From Pseudomonas sp. UBA1879 (lineage in GTDB: Bacteria > Pseudomonadota > Gammaproteobacteria > Pseudomonadales > Pseudomonadaceae), in assembly GCF_002338065.1 (NCBI RefSeq), contig NZ_DDHJ01000005.1, positions 70,647 through 134,646 on the forward strand: a stretch of 64,000 bases of DNA. Direction: 5' to 3'. Positions 34,012 through 43,112 of this stretch are shown here, one piece after another (the first letter of the stretch is position 1; each line of letters starts with the position of its first letter). Below the pieces are notes generated by a model. It searched no databases. It saw only the letters and a list, made by a program, of their open reading frames with translations, and was not told the origin of the DNA. The position numbers were made by a program, and so were the translations under genes.

Positions 34012-34308
34012 ATGAGTACGGCACATCAATCTTCATTGACCGATCAGCAAGTGGCCCTCATTTCCCGAGCGCTCGCCGATCGCAGGCGTTACCAGATTCT
34101 GTTGCAGATCAGCGCCTCTCAAGCGGCCGTGCCTTGTGCCGAGCTGCTCAAGGTTCATCCGGTGAGCGCCGCGACGGTGTCTCATCACACCAAAGAGCTG
34201 GAGCGGGCGGGTTTGATATCGACGGTCCGCGAAGGCAAGTACGCCAGCTTCATGATGCAGCGCGAGGTCCTTAAAGCGTATGCGCAGCAGCTGATGCACC
34301 TTGGCTGA
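34012..34308 (+). CDS. ArsR/helix-turn-helix transcriptional regulator
   Basis: A 98-residue winged-helix protein: ISRALADRRRYQILLQI, then VSAATVSHHTKELERAGLIS and VREGKYASFMM, the full ArsR-type DNA-binding unit. The CxC metal motif of ArsR/SmtB is missing; the only Cys sits in VPCAEL. It is therefore unlikely to be a metal sensor of the ArsR type. It lies 120 bp before the semialdehyde dehydrogenase gene, a possible target. Confidence 0.85.
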   Translation: MSTAHQSSLTDQQVALISRALADRRRYQILLQISASQAAVPCAELLKVHPVSAATVSHHTKELERAGLISTVREGKYASFMMQREVLKAYAQQLMHLG

Positions 34309-34428
34309 ACCTTTCTCATCAGACGTCTTACGAATTCGTCTTGATCGTTCAAGGTATATGCCTGTAACTTTCTCGGCTTGGCTTTTTCCATTCCCTCGCC
34401 TCGAATTGGCGCACCCGGAGTTTTCTTC

Positions 34429-35862
34429 ATGTACCCAGACGTTCAGCTGTATATCGACGGCCAATGGCGCGCCAGTGAAGCTGGCCGCACCCTGCCGGTC
34501 ATCAACCCGGCCACCGGCGACACCCTCGGCACCGTAGCCCACGCCGACATCGCCGACCTGGACAAGGCGCTTGCCGCCGCCGAGCGCGGTTTCGACACCT
34601 GGCGCAATACGCCAGCGTATGACCGTTACAAGATCATGCAGAAAGCGGCCAATCTGATGCGCGAACGCGCGGACACCATCGCCAGCATCATGACCCAGGA
34701 ACAGGGCAAGCCGCTGGCCGAAGCACGCATGGAAACCCTCGCCGCTGCCGACATCATCGACTGGCTGGCCGAAGAGGGCCGCCGTGCCTACGGCCGTCTG
34801 GTGCCGTCGCGCAACGTTTCGGTGGAGCAGAAGGTGATCAAGGAGCCTGTAGGTCCGGTGGCGGCCTTCACCCCTTGGAACTTCCCGATCAACCAAGTGG
34901 TGCGCAAGCTATCGTCGGCCTTGGCGGCGGGGTGTTCGATCATCGTCAAAGCGCCGGAAGAAACCCCGGCATCGCCTGCCGAGTTGATTCGGGCGTTCAT
35001 CGACGCGGGGGTGCCGGCCGGTGTCATCGGTCTGGTCTTCGGGGATCCGGCGCAGATTTCCAGCTATTTGATCGCGCACCCGACCATCAAGAAAGTCACC
35101 TTCACCGGTTCCACGCCTGTGGGCAAGCAATTGGCGGCACTGGCCGGTCAGCACATGAAGCGCGCCACCATGGAGCTGGGCGGTCATGCACCGGCCCTGG
35201 TGTTCGATGACGCCGATCTGGATCTGGCGGTCCGTACGTTGGCAGGCGCCAAGTTCCGTAACGCCGGGCAAGTCTGCGTGTCGCCGACCCGCATTCTGGT
35301 CCAGCGCGGCGTCTATGAGCAGTTCATCGAGAAGTTCGTCGGCCTGACCCGTGAGGTCAAGGTCGGCAACGGCCTGGAGCAGGGCGTGACCATGGGGCCG
35401 CTGGCCAACGAGCGCCGTGCCCCGGCACTGACGTCGCTGGTCAAAGACGCTGCGGACAAAGGCGCCACCCTGCACACGGGCGGCACGTCGATCGACGGCC
35501 CGGGGTATTTCTTCCCGCCGACCGTGCTCAGCGGCTTGACCCCCGACATGCGCATCATGAATGAAGAGCCGTTCGGTCCGGTGGCGCTGATCGTGCCGTT
35601 CGACACCGTCGAAGACGCTATCAAAGAGTCCAACCGCGTGCCATTCGGCCTGGCTTCGTATGCGTTCACCACGTCGATGAAGACCGCGCACATTCTCAGC
35701 ACCCGCATCGAGGCAGGCATGCTGTCGATCAACCATCAGGGCATCGGTCTGGTGGAAGTGCCGTTCGGCGGGATCAAGGATTCCGGCTACGGCTCCGAGG
35801 GCGGGACCGAAGCGATCGAGGCGTACCTGAACACCAAGCTGGTGACTGTCTTCAATCTGTAA
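34429..35862 (+). CDS. NAD(P)-dependent succinate-semialdehyde dehydrogenase-like aldehyde dehydrogenase
   Basis: A 477-residue ALDH. PWNFP places Asn151, MELGGHAP Glu249 and GQVCVSPTR Cys283 in the active site; TFTGST is the cofactor turn. The sequence is closest in feel to the GabD-like succinate-semialdehyde dehydrogenase group (IMTQEQGKPLAEA, NHQGIGLVEVPFGGIKDSG). It oxidises a semialdehyde to the acid. ATG 34429 has GGAG upstream and fits the family start. A strong terminator follows. No aminotransferase gene is adjacent, so the substrate is uncertain. Confidence 0.88.
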   Translation: MYPDVQLYIDGQWRASEAGRTLPVINPATGDTLGTVAHADIADLDKALAAAERGFDTWRNTPAYDRYKIMQKAANLMRERADTIASIMTQEQGKPLAEARMETLAAADIIDWLAEEGRRAYGRLVPSRNVSVEQKVIKEPVGPVAAFTPWNFPINQVVRKLSSALAAGCSIIVKAPEETPASPAELIRAFIDAGVPAGVIGLVFGDPAQISSYLIAHPTIKKVTFTGSTPVGKQLAALAGQHMKRATMELGGHAPALVFDDADLDLAVRTLAGAKFRNAGQVCVSPTRILVQRGVYEQFIEKFVGLTREVKVGNGLEQGVTMGPLANERRAPALTSLVKDAADKGATLHTGGTSIDGPGYFFPPTVLSGLTPDMRIMNEEPFGPVALIVPFDTVEDAIKESNRVPFGLASYAFTTSMKTAHILSTRIEAGMLSINHQGIGLVEVPFGGIKDSGYGSEGGTEAIEAYLNTKLVTVFNL

Positions 35863-35880
35863 GTGGCACTGACTGAGAAG

Positions 35881-35908
35881 AGCCCACCGTTTGGTGGGCT
35901 TTTTTTTT
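35881..35908 (+). terminator. Strong intrinsic terminator
   Basis: AGCCCACC (35881-35888) pairs perfectly with GGTGGGCT (35893-35900) around GTTT, followed by a run of eight T. It separates the dehydrogenase gene from the convergent GntR gene. Confidence 0.93.
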
Positions 35909-35909
35909 G

Positions 35910-36653
35910 TCAGCCGCGCCGTTCCCGTTTCATCTGCATGACCAGCGTGAATCGGTCATCCGGATAGACCGTCTCCGACACAGCGATCAGCCCGCCCTGA
36001 TCATCGCGATACTGCCGGATGATGTTCAGCCCCAATGACCCGGCGGCGGCATTCAGGCGGTGGGCGAGGTCGTTGTTCAATTGCACGGGGCGGACTTGCT
36101 GATCCACCGCATCAATGCGCCGCCCGAATTCGCGCTCGATCAGCGCCGCGATCAATTCGCCTGGGCTTTCTTCAGCCAACGGGATGACCCTGGCATAGCT
36201 CTCGTCGGCGTACACATCGGTCCAGCATAACGGCGCCTGGCGCTGATTGACGTCCACTTTGACGCTCGACATGCAGAAGCAATGCGAGCCGGGTTCGAGC
36301 CCCAAACGCCGCGCCAGAGCAATGTCCACGACGAAATGCCGAACGTCCTGCACGTCACGAATGTGGGTCTCGGCCACATGCACCAGATCCGCGACTGACG
36401 CCAGCGATTGTGAGTAACCGCCACTCGGTGTGTCAGCCTCGACGCGGGTCCCGACGCGCTTGCGACGCGACACCATCCCCTGATTCTGCAACTGCATGAT
36501 CGCTGCGCGAACGGTGTGGCGGCTGACGTCATACAGCGCACACAGCTCGAACTCCGTCGGCAACAACGACCCAACGGGATAACGCCCATTGGCGATGCGC
36601 TCCATCAGGTCATTGGCGACGGCCACGTAACGCGTTTGATTGGTGCCTTCCAT
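35910..36653 (-). CDS. GntR/HutC-family regulator (UTRA domain)
   Basis: A 247-residue regulator. The winged helix covers residues 7-75 (YVAVANDLMERIANGRYPVG, LPTEFELCALYDVSRHTVRA), and the C-terminal UTRA effector domain ends FTLVMQMKR. HutC-type members sense small metabolites such as urocanate or amino sugars. ATG 36653 has GGAGAG upstream. It is divergent from the lyase gene; two TATGTACGG-containing repeats in the shared promoter are its likely binding sites. It probably represses the lyase-DctA-FumC genes until the substrate appears. Confidence 0.9.
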   Translation of the reverse strand: MEGTNQTRYVAVANDLMERIANGRYPVGSLLPTEFELCALYDVSRHTVRAAIMQLQNQGMVSRRKRVGTRVEADTPSGGYSQSLASVADLVHVAETHIRDVQDVRHFVVDIALARRLGLEPGSHCFCMSSVKVDVNQRQAPLCWTDVYADESYARVIPLAEESPGELIAALIEREFGRRIDAVDQQVRPVQLNNDLAHRLNAAAGSLGLNIIRQYRDDQGGLIAVSETVYPDDRFTLVMQMKRERRG

Positions 36654-36673
36654 CGAGCTCTCCCCACAGCGAG

Positions 36674-36703
36674 TTGACAGTGTATCAGGACAGCGGGTAT
36701 TAA
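36674..36703 (+). promoter_or_regulatory. Candidate promoter of the lyase-dctA-fumC genes
   Basis: TTGACA (36674-36679) is a consensus -35 box; TATTAA (36698-36703) after 18 bases is a fair -10. The GntR-type repeats start directly after it, over the probable transcription start. Confidence 0.5.
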
Positions 36704-36704
36704 T

Positions 36705-36738
36705 TATGTACGGACATAAAATATATGTACGGCCAATA
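36705..36738. promoter_or_regulatory. Tandem GntR-type operators
   Basis: TATGT-ACGG-ACATA (36705-36718) is an inverted repeat; TATGTACGGCCAATA starting at 36724 is an imperfect second copy, 19 bp on. The repeats lie between the promoter and the lyase start, and between the two divergent genes. Confidence 0.6.
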
Positions 36739-36759
36739 ACAACATTTGAGACGCTTCCC

Positions 36760-38115
36760 ATGTCGACCACCGTTTTTGATTCCGCACTGTTCCGCGACAT
36801 GTTCGGCACCGCCGAAATGCGCGACGTCTTCTCCGACAAGGCGCTGATCCAGCGTTACATCGAGGTCGAAGTGGCCTTGGCTCGCGCTGAAGCGCGCTGT
36901 GGCGTGATTCCCGCCGAGGCGGCCGAACAGATCGCTGAACAGGCCACCTTTGATGCCCTGGACCTGGCGCTGATGCAGCACGAAACCGAAATCGTCGGCT
37001 ATCCGATCCTGCCGTTGGTGGAGCAATTGTCGAAGACCTGCGGCGACGCCGGACGTTATGTGCACTGGGGCGCGACTACCCAGGACATCATGGACACGGC
37101 GGTGGTCTTGCAAATTCGTGCCGCGCTGAAGCTGGTCGAGCGTGACGTTCAGGCCGTACGTGGCTTGCTCGCGGGACTGGCCCGGACATACCGCGACACG
37201 CCGATGGCCGGGCGCACACACCTGCAACACGCGTTGCCGATCACCTTCGGCTACAAGTGCGCGGTGTGGCTGAGCATGTTCGACCGGCACGCCGAGCGCC
37301 TGGTCGAGCTGCGCCCGCGGGTCGAGGTGGGTCAGTTCGCCGGCGCTGCCGGGACGCTGGCGTCGCTGGGCGACAAAGGCCTGGAGGTGCAAGCGGCGTT
37401 GATGGCCGAACTGGGCCTCGGTGTGCCGCAAGCCACCTGGCACGTGGCACGGGACGGTCTGGCCGAAACCCTGAACTTCCTTGGTCTGGTCACCGCGTCG
37501 CTGGGCAAGGTGGCGTTGGACGTCATGATGATGATGACCAGTGAGCTGGGTGAAGCCTACGAACCGTTCGTCAAAGGCCGTGGTGCCAGCAGCACCATGC
37601 CGCAGAAGCGCAACCCGATTTCCTGCGAGCTGATGTACGCCGCCGCCAAGGGCGTGCGTCAGCAGGCCGGTCTGATGCTCGACGCGATGATTCAGGATTT
37701 CGAGCGTTCGACGGGCCCTTGGCAAGCGGAGTGGATCGCCATTCCCGAAGCCTTCGCGCTGAGCGCAGCATCGCTGGGCCAAGCCAAGTTCATGCTCGCC
37801 GGACTGGAAGTACGGCCTGAGCGCATGCTGAAAAACCTCAACATGACCCAGGGTCTGATTGTCGCCGAAGCCGTGATGATGGGCTTGGCACCCGCCTTGG
37901 GACGCCAGGTCGCGCACGATGTCGTTTACGCCGCCTGCCGCGTGGCCAATGACGAACATATCAGCCTTTTCGATGCCCTGATTGCCCAGGGCGCCGTGAC
38001 TGAACGCCTCGACCGCGCCGAGCTGCAGCGCTTGACCGACCCCCGCAACTACCTCGGACTGGCGCCGCAGATGGTGGACCGCGCCTTGGCGCAGGAAGGC
38101 TCGGTAAAACGCTGA
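36760..38115 (+). CDS. Lyase of the 3-carboxymuconate cycloisomerase/fumarase superfamily
   Basis: A 451-residue protein. The three superfamily regions are present: HWGATTQDIMDTA near residue 105, GRTHLQHALPITFG near 155, and the signature GASSTMPQKRNPIS near 285. The closest named type is PcaB (3-carboxy-cis,cis-muconate cycloisomerase), yet no other protocatechuate genes are here; the neighbours are DctA and a class II fumarase. Many relatives eliminate fumarate from a C-N or C-O bonded succinyl compound, and that would fit these neighbours better. ATG 36760 is used; the earlier frame overlaps the promoter. Substrate unknown. Confidence 0.82.
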   Translation: MSTTVFDSALFRDMFGTAEMRDVFSDKALIQRYIEVEVALARAEARCGVIPAEAAEQIAEQATFDALDLALMQHETEIVGYPILPLVEQLSKTCGDAGRYVHWGATTQDIMDTAVVLQIRAALKLVERDVQAVRGLLAGLARTYRDTPMAGRTHLQHALPITFGYKCAVWLSMFDRHAERLVELRPRVEVGQFAGAAGTLASLGDKGLEVQAALMAELGLGVPQATWHVARDGLAETLNFLGLVTASLGKVALDVMMMMTSELGEAYEPFVKGRGASSTMPQKRNPISCELMYAAAKGVRQQAGLMLDAMIQDFERSTGPWQAEWIAIPEAFALSAASLGQAKFMLAGLEVRPERMLKNLNMTQGLIVAEAVMMGLAPALGRQVAHDVVYAACRVANDEHISLFDALIAQGAVTERLDRAELQRLTDPRNYLGLAPQMVDRALAQEGSVKR

Positions 38116-38329
38116 CGGTTTGAGCTGTACCAGAAACCCGTGGGACCCGGCCTGCTGGCGCCGCTGACAGATCAGGCATCGCCTGTTCAGACGGCCTACC
38201 GATGGCGTCGTAACGCCGCCCGCAGCAAACCGGCTTCTGCAATCACTGCATCAGACGGAGAGCCGTCGAGCGACACCGAATGTCTGCGACCGCTCGACTT
38301 CCGCCCATAACAACAATGAGAGCGCCAAC

Positions 38330-39631
38330 ATGTCTTCAACCGGTAAGAAACCGTTTTACCGCGACCTCACGTTTCAGGTGGTCGCCGCCATGGTCCTCGG
38401 GATTGCCTTTGGCTTCATCGCCCCTGAACTGGCTGCCAGTTTCAAGATCCTTGGCGATATCTTTCTCAAGCTGATCAAGACCGCCGTGGCCCCGCTGGTG
38501 TTCTTTACTGTGGTGCACGGCATCGCCTCGGCGGGCGATATCAAACGCGTGGGCAAGCTGGGTTTACGTGCGCTGATTTACTTCGAAGTGTTGTCCACCG
38601 TCGCGCTGGCCATCGGCCTGATCTGGGGCAATGTGCTGCAGATCGGCTCGGGCATGCACGACGCCCATCCCAGCAACGCCACCGCTGCCGCTGCCAGTGC
38701 CGCCGTCGCCAAAGGGCATGGCCCGGCGTCGACGCTGGATTTTATCTACGGGATCTTTCCGGACAACTTCGTCGGCGCCTTCGCCGGAGGGCAGTTGCTG
38801 CAGGTGCTGGTGATCTCGGTGTTGTTCGGCTTCGCGCTGCTGGCTCTCAAACCTGAGCGGCGTGAAGTGATCGAAGAGGGCTTGAGCCGGATCTCCGAAT
38901 GCTTCTTCGAGTTCATCAACCTGATCATGAAGTTTGCGCCGCTGGGCGCCTTCGGTTCGGTGGCCTACGCAGTGGGCAGTAATGGCACCGCTGTTTTGAT
39001 GTCGCTGGCCAACCTGGTGCTGATGTTCTACGTGGCGATTTTCTTCTTCATTTTCGTCGTGCTCGGCGTGGTGTGTCGGGTGTCCGGGTTCAGCCTGTGG
39101 CGTTTCCTGCACTACATCAAGGATGAGATTTTCATCGTGTTGGGGACGGCGTCCTCCGAAAGCGCCTTGCCCCGTCTGTTGCAAAAGCTGGAAAAATTTG
39201 GCTGCTCGAAACAAAGCGTGGGCCTGGTGCTTCCTACCGGCTATGCGTTCAACCTCGATGGCACGTCTATCTATATGTCGCTGTGCGTTCTGTTCATCGC
39301 CAATGCCTACGGCGTGCCGCTGAGCTGGGAACACCAACTGGGCATCGTCGCCATCATGCTGGTGACGTCCAAAGGCGCGGCTGCGGTGTCGGGCGGCAGC
39401 TTCGTGGTCTTCGCCGCCACCGTGACCGCCGTGGGCGTGCTGCCAGCCGAGGGCCTTGCCTTGTTATTCGGGGTGTACCGCTTCATGTCGATGGCCATCG
39501 CCACCTGCAACACCATTGGCAACAGCGTCGCCACGGTGGTCGTCGCTAAATGGGCCGGAGAGTTTTCCGAGCAAACTGCTCAGGAAGAATACCGGCGTGA
39601 ACTGGGCCGTGCACCGGGGGCCGCGCTATGA
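38330..39631 (+). CDS. dctA: DctA-type C4-dicarboxylate:cation symporter
   Basis: A 433-residue inner-membrane transporter of the glutamate/dicarboxylate symporter family. The signature LGTASSESALPRLLQKLEKF, then GLVLPTGYAFNLDGTSIYMS, is nearly that of DctA. The N-terminal FYRDLTFQVVAAMVLGI also fits. It imports succinate, fumarate, malate or a related acid with protons or sodium. It lies 214 bp after the lyase gene (gap 38116-38329, no gene seen) and overlaps fumC by four bases. A second, housekeeping dctA probably exists elsewhere in the genome, so this copy may have a different substrate. Confidence 0.88.
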   Translation: MSSTGKKPFYRDLTFQVVAAMVLGIAFGFIAPELAASFKILGDIFLKLIKTAVAPLVFFTVVHGIASAGDIKRVGKLGLRALIYFEVLSTVALAIGLIWGNVLQIGSGMHDAHPSNATAAAASAAVAKGHGPASTLDFIYGIFPDNFVGAFAGGQLLQVLVISVLFGFALLALKPERREVIEEGLSRISECFFEFINLIMKFAPLGAFGSVAYAVGSNGTAVLMSLANLVLMFYVAIFFFIFVVLGVVCRVSGFSLWRFLHYIKDEIFIVLGTASSESALPRLLQKLEKFGCSKQSVGLVLPTGYAFNLDGTSIYMSLCVLFIANAYGVPLSWEHQLGIVAIMLVTSKGAAAVSGGSFVVFAATVTAVGVLPAEGLALLFGVYRFMSMAIATCNTIGNSVATVVVAKWAGEFSEQTAQEEYRRELGRAPGAAL

Positions 39632-41028
39632 GGGAAGTACGTTATGAAAACGATGCGTTCGGCCCGGTAGCGATTCCGGCCGACCGCTACTGGGGGGCGC
39701 AGACGCAGCGGGCGTTGGAGGTGTTCGGCAATCATGGCGAGCGTTTTGCCCCGGGGCTGATTCATGCGTTTGGTTGGCAAAAAGTCGCCGCTGCTCGCGC
39801 CAATTGGCGCTTGGGCGCGTTGTCGGAATCAATCGCTCAAGCGATCGAAGACGCCGCCGGGCAGGTGGCGGCTGGGGCGTTCGATGAGCATTTCCCGCTG
39901 ACCGTCTGGCAGACCGGCTCTGGCACCCAAACCAACATGAACGCCAACGAGGTTATCGCCAATTTGGCGAATCAGGCGTTGGGCGGGAAATTGGGCGGCA
40001 AACAGCCGGTGCACCCCAACGATCACGTCAATCGGTCGCAATCCTCCAACGACAGTTTTCCCACGGTGATGCATGTGGCGGCGGCGCTGCAGTTACGCGA
40101 TCACTTGCGGCCTGCATTGATCGCGCTGCGCGATGCCTTGGCTGACAAGGCGCAGGGTTGGCAGAAGGTGCTGAAGATCGGTCGCACCCACTTGATGGAT
40201 GCCGTGCCGATGACACAGGGGCAGGCTTTCGACGCGTTTTCCCGGCAGATCGGCCACGGCATCGCGCGCATCGATGGCTGCCTGCCGCGCTTGCGCCTGT
40301 TGCCTCAAGGCGGCACAGCAGTGGGCACCGGGCTCAATGCGCCGGAAGGATTCGATCAGGCGTTCTGCGAAGAGCTCAGTGCGCTGACCGGCGAGCCTTT
40401 CGTGCCGAACCCGAGCAAGTTCGAAGGGATGGGCACTCACGACGCGCTGGTCGAGGTGTCAGGGGCGCTGAACGTCCTCGCGGTGTCATTGAGCAAGATC
40501 GGCAACGACATTCGTCTGCTAGGGTCCGGTCCGCGTTGTGGCCTGGCGGAATTGCTGTTGCCTGATGACGGGCTGACGTCCTCGATCATGCCGGGCAAAC
40601 GCAATCCCACGTTGGCCGAAGTGCTGGTGCAGGCAGCGATGCAGGTCATGGGCAACCACACGACCGTGACCCTCGCCGGAGCGTCCAGCGCATTCGAGCT
40701 GAACGTCGCCAAGCCGGTGCTGATTCACAACGTGCTGCAATCCATTGGGGTGCTGGCGCATTGCGTGGGCATCTTCACCGAAAAATTGATCAAGGGGCTG
40801 GAGCTCAACCATCCGCAGCTGGCGCACAACGTAGAGAACGCGCTGCTCATGGCCACCGTGCTCAACCCCGTTCTGGGTTATGACCAGGTAGCGCAGATCA
40901 CCCGTAAAGCCGCAGCGGAGGGACTGTCTCCCAAGGCCGCAGCGGTGGCGCTGGGGTTCGTAACAGCGCAGGAATATGAGCGCTTGGTACAGCCTGAACG
41001 GATGGTGGGGCCTCAGGCGAGCGACTGA
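39628..41028 (+). CDS. fumC: Class II fumarate hydratase
   Basis: A 466-residue enzyme with the class II fumarase features: TGSGTQTNMNANEVIANLA, HPNDHVNRSQSSNDSFPT (B-site region), GRTHLMDAVPMTQGQ with the catalytic His, and the signature SSIMPGKRNP. It interconverts fumarate and malate in the cytoplasm without iron. The start overlaps the dctA stop (ATGA), so translation is coupled. In this set it would drain the fumarate made by the lyase or imported by DctA into the citric acid cycle. Confidence 0.92.
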   Translation: MREVRYENDAFGPVAIPADRYWGAQTQRALEVFGNHGERFAPGLIHAFGWQKVAAARANWRLGALSESIAQAIEDAAGQVAAGAFDEHFPLTVWQTGSGTQTNMNANEVIANLANQALGGKLGGKQPVHPNDHVNRSQSSNDSFPTVMHVAAALQLRDHLRPALIALRDALADKAQGWQKVLKIGRTHLMDAVPMTQGQAFDAFSRQIGHGIARIDGCLPRLRLLPQGGTAVGTGLNAPEGFDQAFCEELSALTGEPFVPNPSKFEGMGTHDALVEVSGALNVLAVSLSKIGNDIRLLGSGPRCGLAELLLPDDGLTSSIMPGKRNPTLAEVLVQAAMQVMGNHTTVTLAGASSAFELNVAKPVLIHNVLQSIGVLAHCVGIFTEKLIKGLELNHPQLAHNVENALLMATVLNPVLGYDQVAQITRKAAAEGLSPKAAAVALGFVTAQEYERLVQPERMVGPQASD

Positions 41029-41064
41029 TCGCTGATGTCGTGCCTGCGCATTTCCTACAAGGAA

Positions 41065-41240
41065 TTCAGCGTGCCAGAAGACGTGTACGCCTCCGATGCG
41101 GCGGCAAGGTAATCACCAAACCCTTGTACACCCCATGACCCGTAGGAGACGCCGGAGGCACGATGGCAGCGACCTGGCGCGCAGCGGCAGCAAATCCTGT
41201 GCATGCGGTGTGTCAGGGGTAACGCGGTATCGACGGTGGT
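41065..41240. repeat. Direct repeat of about 176 bp, copy 1
   Basis: The segment recurs 248 bp downstream with only scattered changes. It includes the REP-like unit CGTAGGAGACGCCGGAGGCA at 41141 and the run GCGCAGCGGCAGCAAATCCT. An inverted REP unit follows at 41275-41309. The gap 41029-41607 has no coding potential that I trust. Confidence 0.75.
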
Positions 41241-41312
41241 GAGCCAAGGAAATCGTTGGCGACCGATAGGCCGTCATCGCTGCCGTCGTTCCTCCGGCGG
41301 CTCCTACAGATG

Positions 41313-41488
41313 TTCAGCGTGTCAGGAGATGTGAACCCCTCCGATGCGGCAGCAGGGTAATCACCAAACCCTTGTACACCACATGACCCGTAGGAGACGC
41401 CGGAGGCACGACGGCAGCGATCTGGCGCGCAGCGGCAGCAAATCCTGTGCAAGCGGTGTGTCAGGCGTAACGGGGTGCCGACAGTGGT
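41313..41488. repeat. Direct repeat of about 176 bp, copy 2
   Basis: Second copy of 41065-41240, same orientation, ending 119 bp before the MFS start at 41608. A related short piece (GATCTGGCGCGAAGCGGCAG) occurs again at 43141. Confidence 0.75.
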
Positions 41489-41607
41489 AGCAGACGGATT
41501 GCATGAACGTGGGTGACGCGAAGGGGGTGAGGGAATTCGCTGAACTCATACGCGGCCCTTGCGCTCTCACCCTCAGATCATTTCGATCTGTGGAGCAGGG
41601 ATTCGCC

Positions 41608-43077
41608 ATGAGCGTCGCGGACGTTGATTCAGCCACCGACCAGACCCGGGGCACGGTATTCGAAACCGATCTTACAGCGCGACTGGATCGTCTGCCGTGG
41701 GGTCGGTTTCACACGTTGCTGGTGTTTGCCCTCGGCATCACTTGGCTGCTCGACGGTCTGGAGGTCACGCTGGCGGGGTCGGTGTCCGGGGCGTTGAAAG
41801 AGAGCCCGGTGTTGCACCTGACCAACGCCGACATTGGCCTGGCCGGTGGCGCCTACATCTGCGGCGCGGTGCTGGGTGCGTTGTTTTTCGGCTGGCTGAC
41901 TGACCGTCTGGGGCGGCGCAAGCTGTTTTTTATCACCCTGGCCCTGTACATCTGCGCCACGGCGGCTACCGCTTTTTCGTTCAGCCTGTGGAGCTTCATG
42001 CTGTTCCGGTTTCTGACCGGGATGGGCATCGGCGGCGAGTACACCGCGATCAATTCGACCATCCAAGAATTCACCCCCGCCCGGTTTCGCGGCTGGGTGG
42101 ACCTGACGATCAACGGCACGTTCTGGATCGGCGCGGCGTTGGGAGCAGGCGGTTCCATCATTCTGCTGGACGCCAGCTGGATCGGCGGCGATCTGGGCTG
42201 GCGTCTGTGTTTTGGCATCGGCGCGGCGCTCGGGCTGGTGATTCTGGTGATGCGCCTGTGGTTGCCGGAAAGTCCGCGTTGGTTGCTGATCCACGGGCAG
42301 GCGGAAGAAGCGAAAGCGATCGTCGAAGACATCGAAAACCGCTTCCGTGAGCAGGGCCATGACCTGCCGCCGCCCGCTGGAAAGACCTTGCGCCTGCACG
42401 CCCGGGATCACACGCCGCTGCGGGAAATCTTCGACACCCTTTTCAACACCTATCGCCAGCGGGCGCTGGTGGGCCTCACGTTGCTCACCGCGCAGGCGTT
42501 TTTCTACAACGCGATCTTCTTCACCTACGCCTTGGTCCTCACCGAGTTCTATCAGGTGCCGTCGGCGTCCATCGGCTGGTACGTGCTGCCGCTGGCGTTG
42601 GGGAATTTCTGCGGACCGCTGCTGCTCGGCAGGCTGTTCGACGTGGTCGGGCGCCGGGTGATGATCAGCCTGACGTACGCGGTGTCGGCCGTATTGTTGA
42701 CCATCAGTGGTTACCTGTTCGAGCAGGGGGTGCTCAACGTCACGCAACAGGCCATCGCATGGATGGTCATTTTCTTCTTCGCGTCGGCGGCTGCCAGCTC
42801 TGCTTACCTGACCGTGGCCGAGACCTTCCCGCTGGAAATCCGCGCACTGGCGATTGCAGTGTTCTATGCCTTCGGCACCGCGTTGGGAGGTATCGTCGGG
42901 CCGACCCTGTTTGGCGAGCTGATCGACAGCCACGAGCGCGGACCGGTATTCATCGGCTACCTGATCGGCGCGGCCTTGATGCTGCTCGCGGCGGCAGTGC
43001 AGGCGATTTGGGGGGTGGCCTCTGAGCGTAAATCATTGGAAGAGGTGGCGCGCCCGCTGTCCCAGGCGAAGGATTAG
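41608..43077 (+). CDS. MFS transporter, sugar/metabolite porter type
   Basis: A 489-residue carrier with 12 predicted membrane segments. Motif DRLGRRK in loop 2-3, GGEYTAINSTIQEFTPARFR in TM4-5, LPESPRWLL after TM6, and AETFPLEIRA near TM10-11 are those of the metabolite:H+ symporter and sugar porter groups. The substrate could be an organic acid, given the lyase/fumC genes upstream, but a repeat-filled gap of 579 bp separates them. ATG 41608 is chosen over 41503 because the extra N-terminus is non-hydrophobic and GCAGGG precedes 41608. Confidence 0.87.
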   Translation: MSVADVDSATDQTRGTVFETDLTARLDRLPWGRFHTLLVFALGITWLLDGLEVTLAGSVSGALKESPVLHLTNADIGLAGGAYICGAVLGALFFGWLTDRLGRRKLFFITLALYICATAATAFSFSLWSFMLFRFLTGMGIGGEYTAINSTIQEFTPARFRGWVDLTINGTFWIGAALGAGGSIILLDASWIGGDLGWRLCFGIGAALGLVILVMRLWLPESPRWLLIHGQAEEAKAIVEDIENRFREQGHDLPPPAGKTLRLHARDHTPLREIFDTLFNTYRQRALVGLTLLTAQAFFYNAIFFTYALVLTEFYQVPSASIGWYVLPLALGNFCGPLLLGRLFDVVGRRVMISLTYAVSAVLLTISGYLFEQGVLNVTQQAIAWMVIFFFASAAASSAYLTVAETFPLEIRALAIAVFYAFGTALGGIVGPTLFGELIDSHERGPVFIGYLIGAALMLLAAAVQAIWGVASERKSLEEVARPLSQAKD

Positions 43078-43112
43078 ACACCCGGTTTGCCTGACGCCAT
43101 GCCCGCTTAAGC

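Noticed and set aside
34012..34308. ArsR-type protein as an arsenic or metal sensor
   Set aside because: The metal-binding CxC motif is missing and no ars genes are adjacent.
36700..37959. A 419-codon minus-strand open frame opposite the lyase gene
   Set aside because: No motif, biased composition (His, Gln, Arg), and it lies antisense to a gene with the full superfamily signature.
41629..42933. A 434-codon minus-strand open frame opposite the MFS gene
   Set aside because: Low-complexity Gln/Arg/Pro-rich translation typical of antisense frames in high-GC genes.
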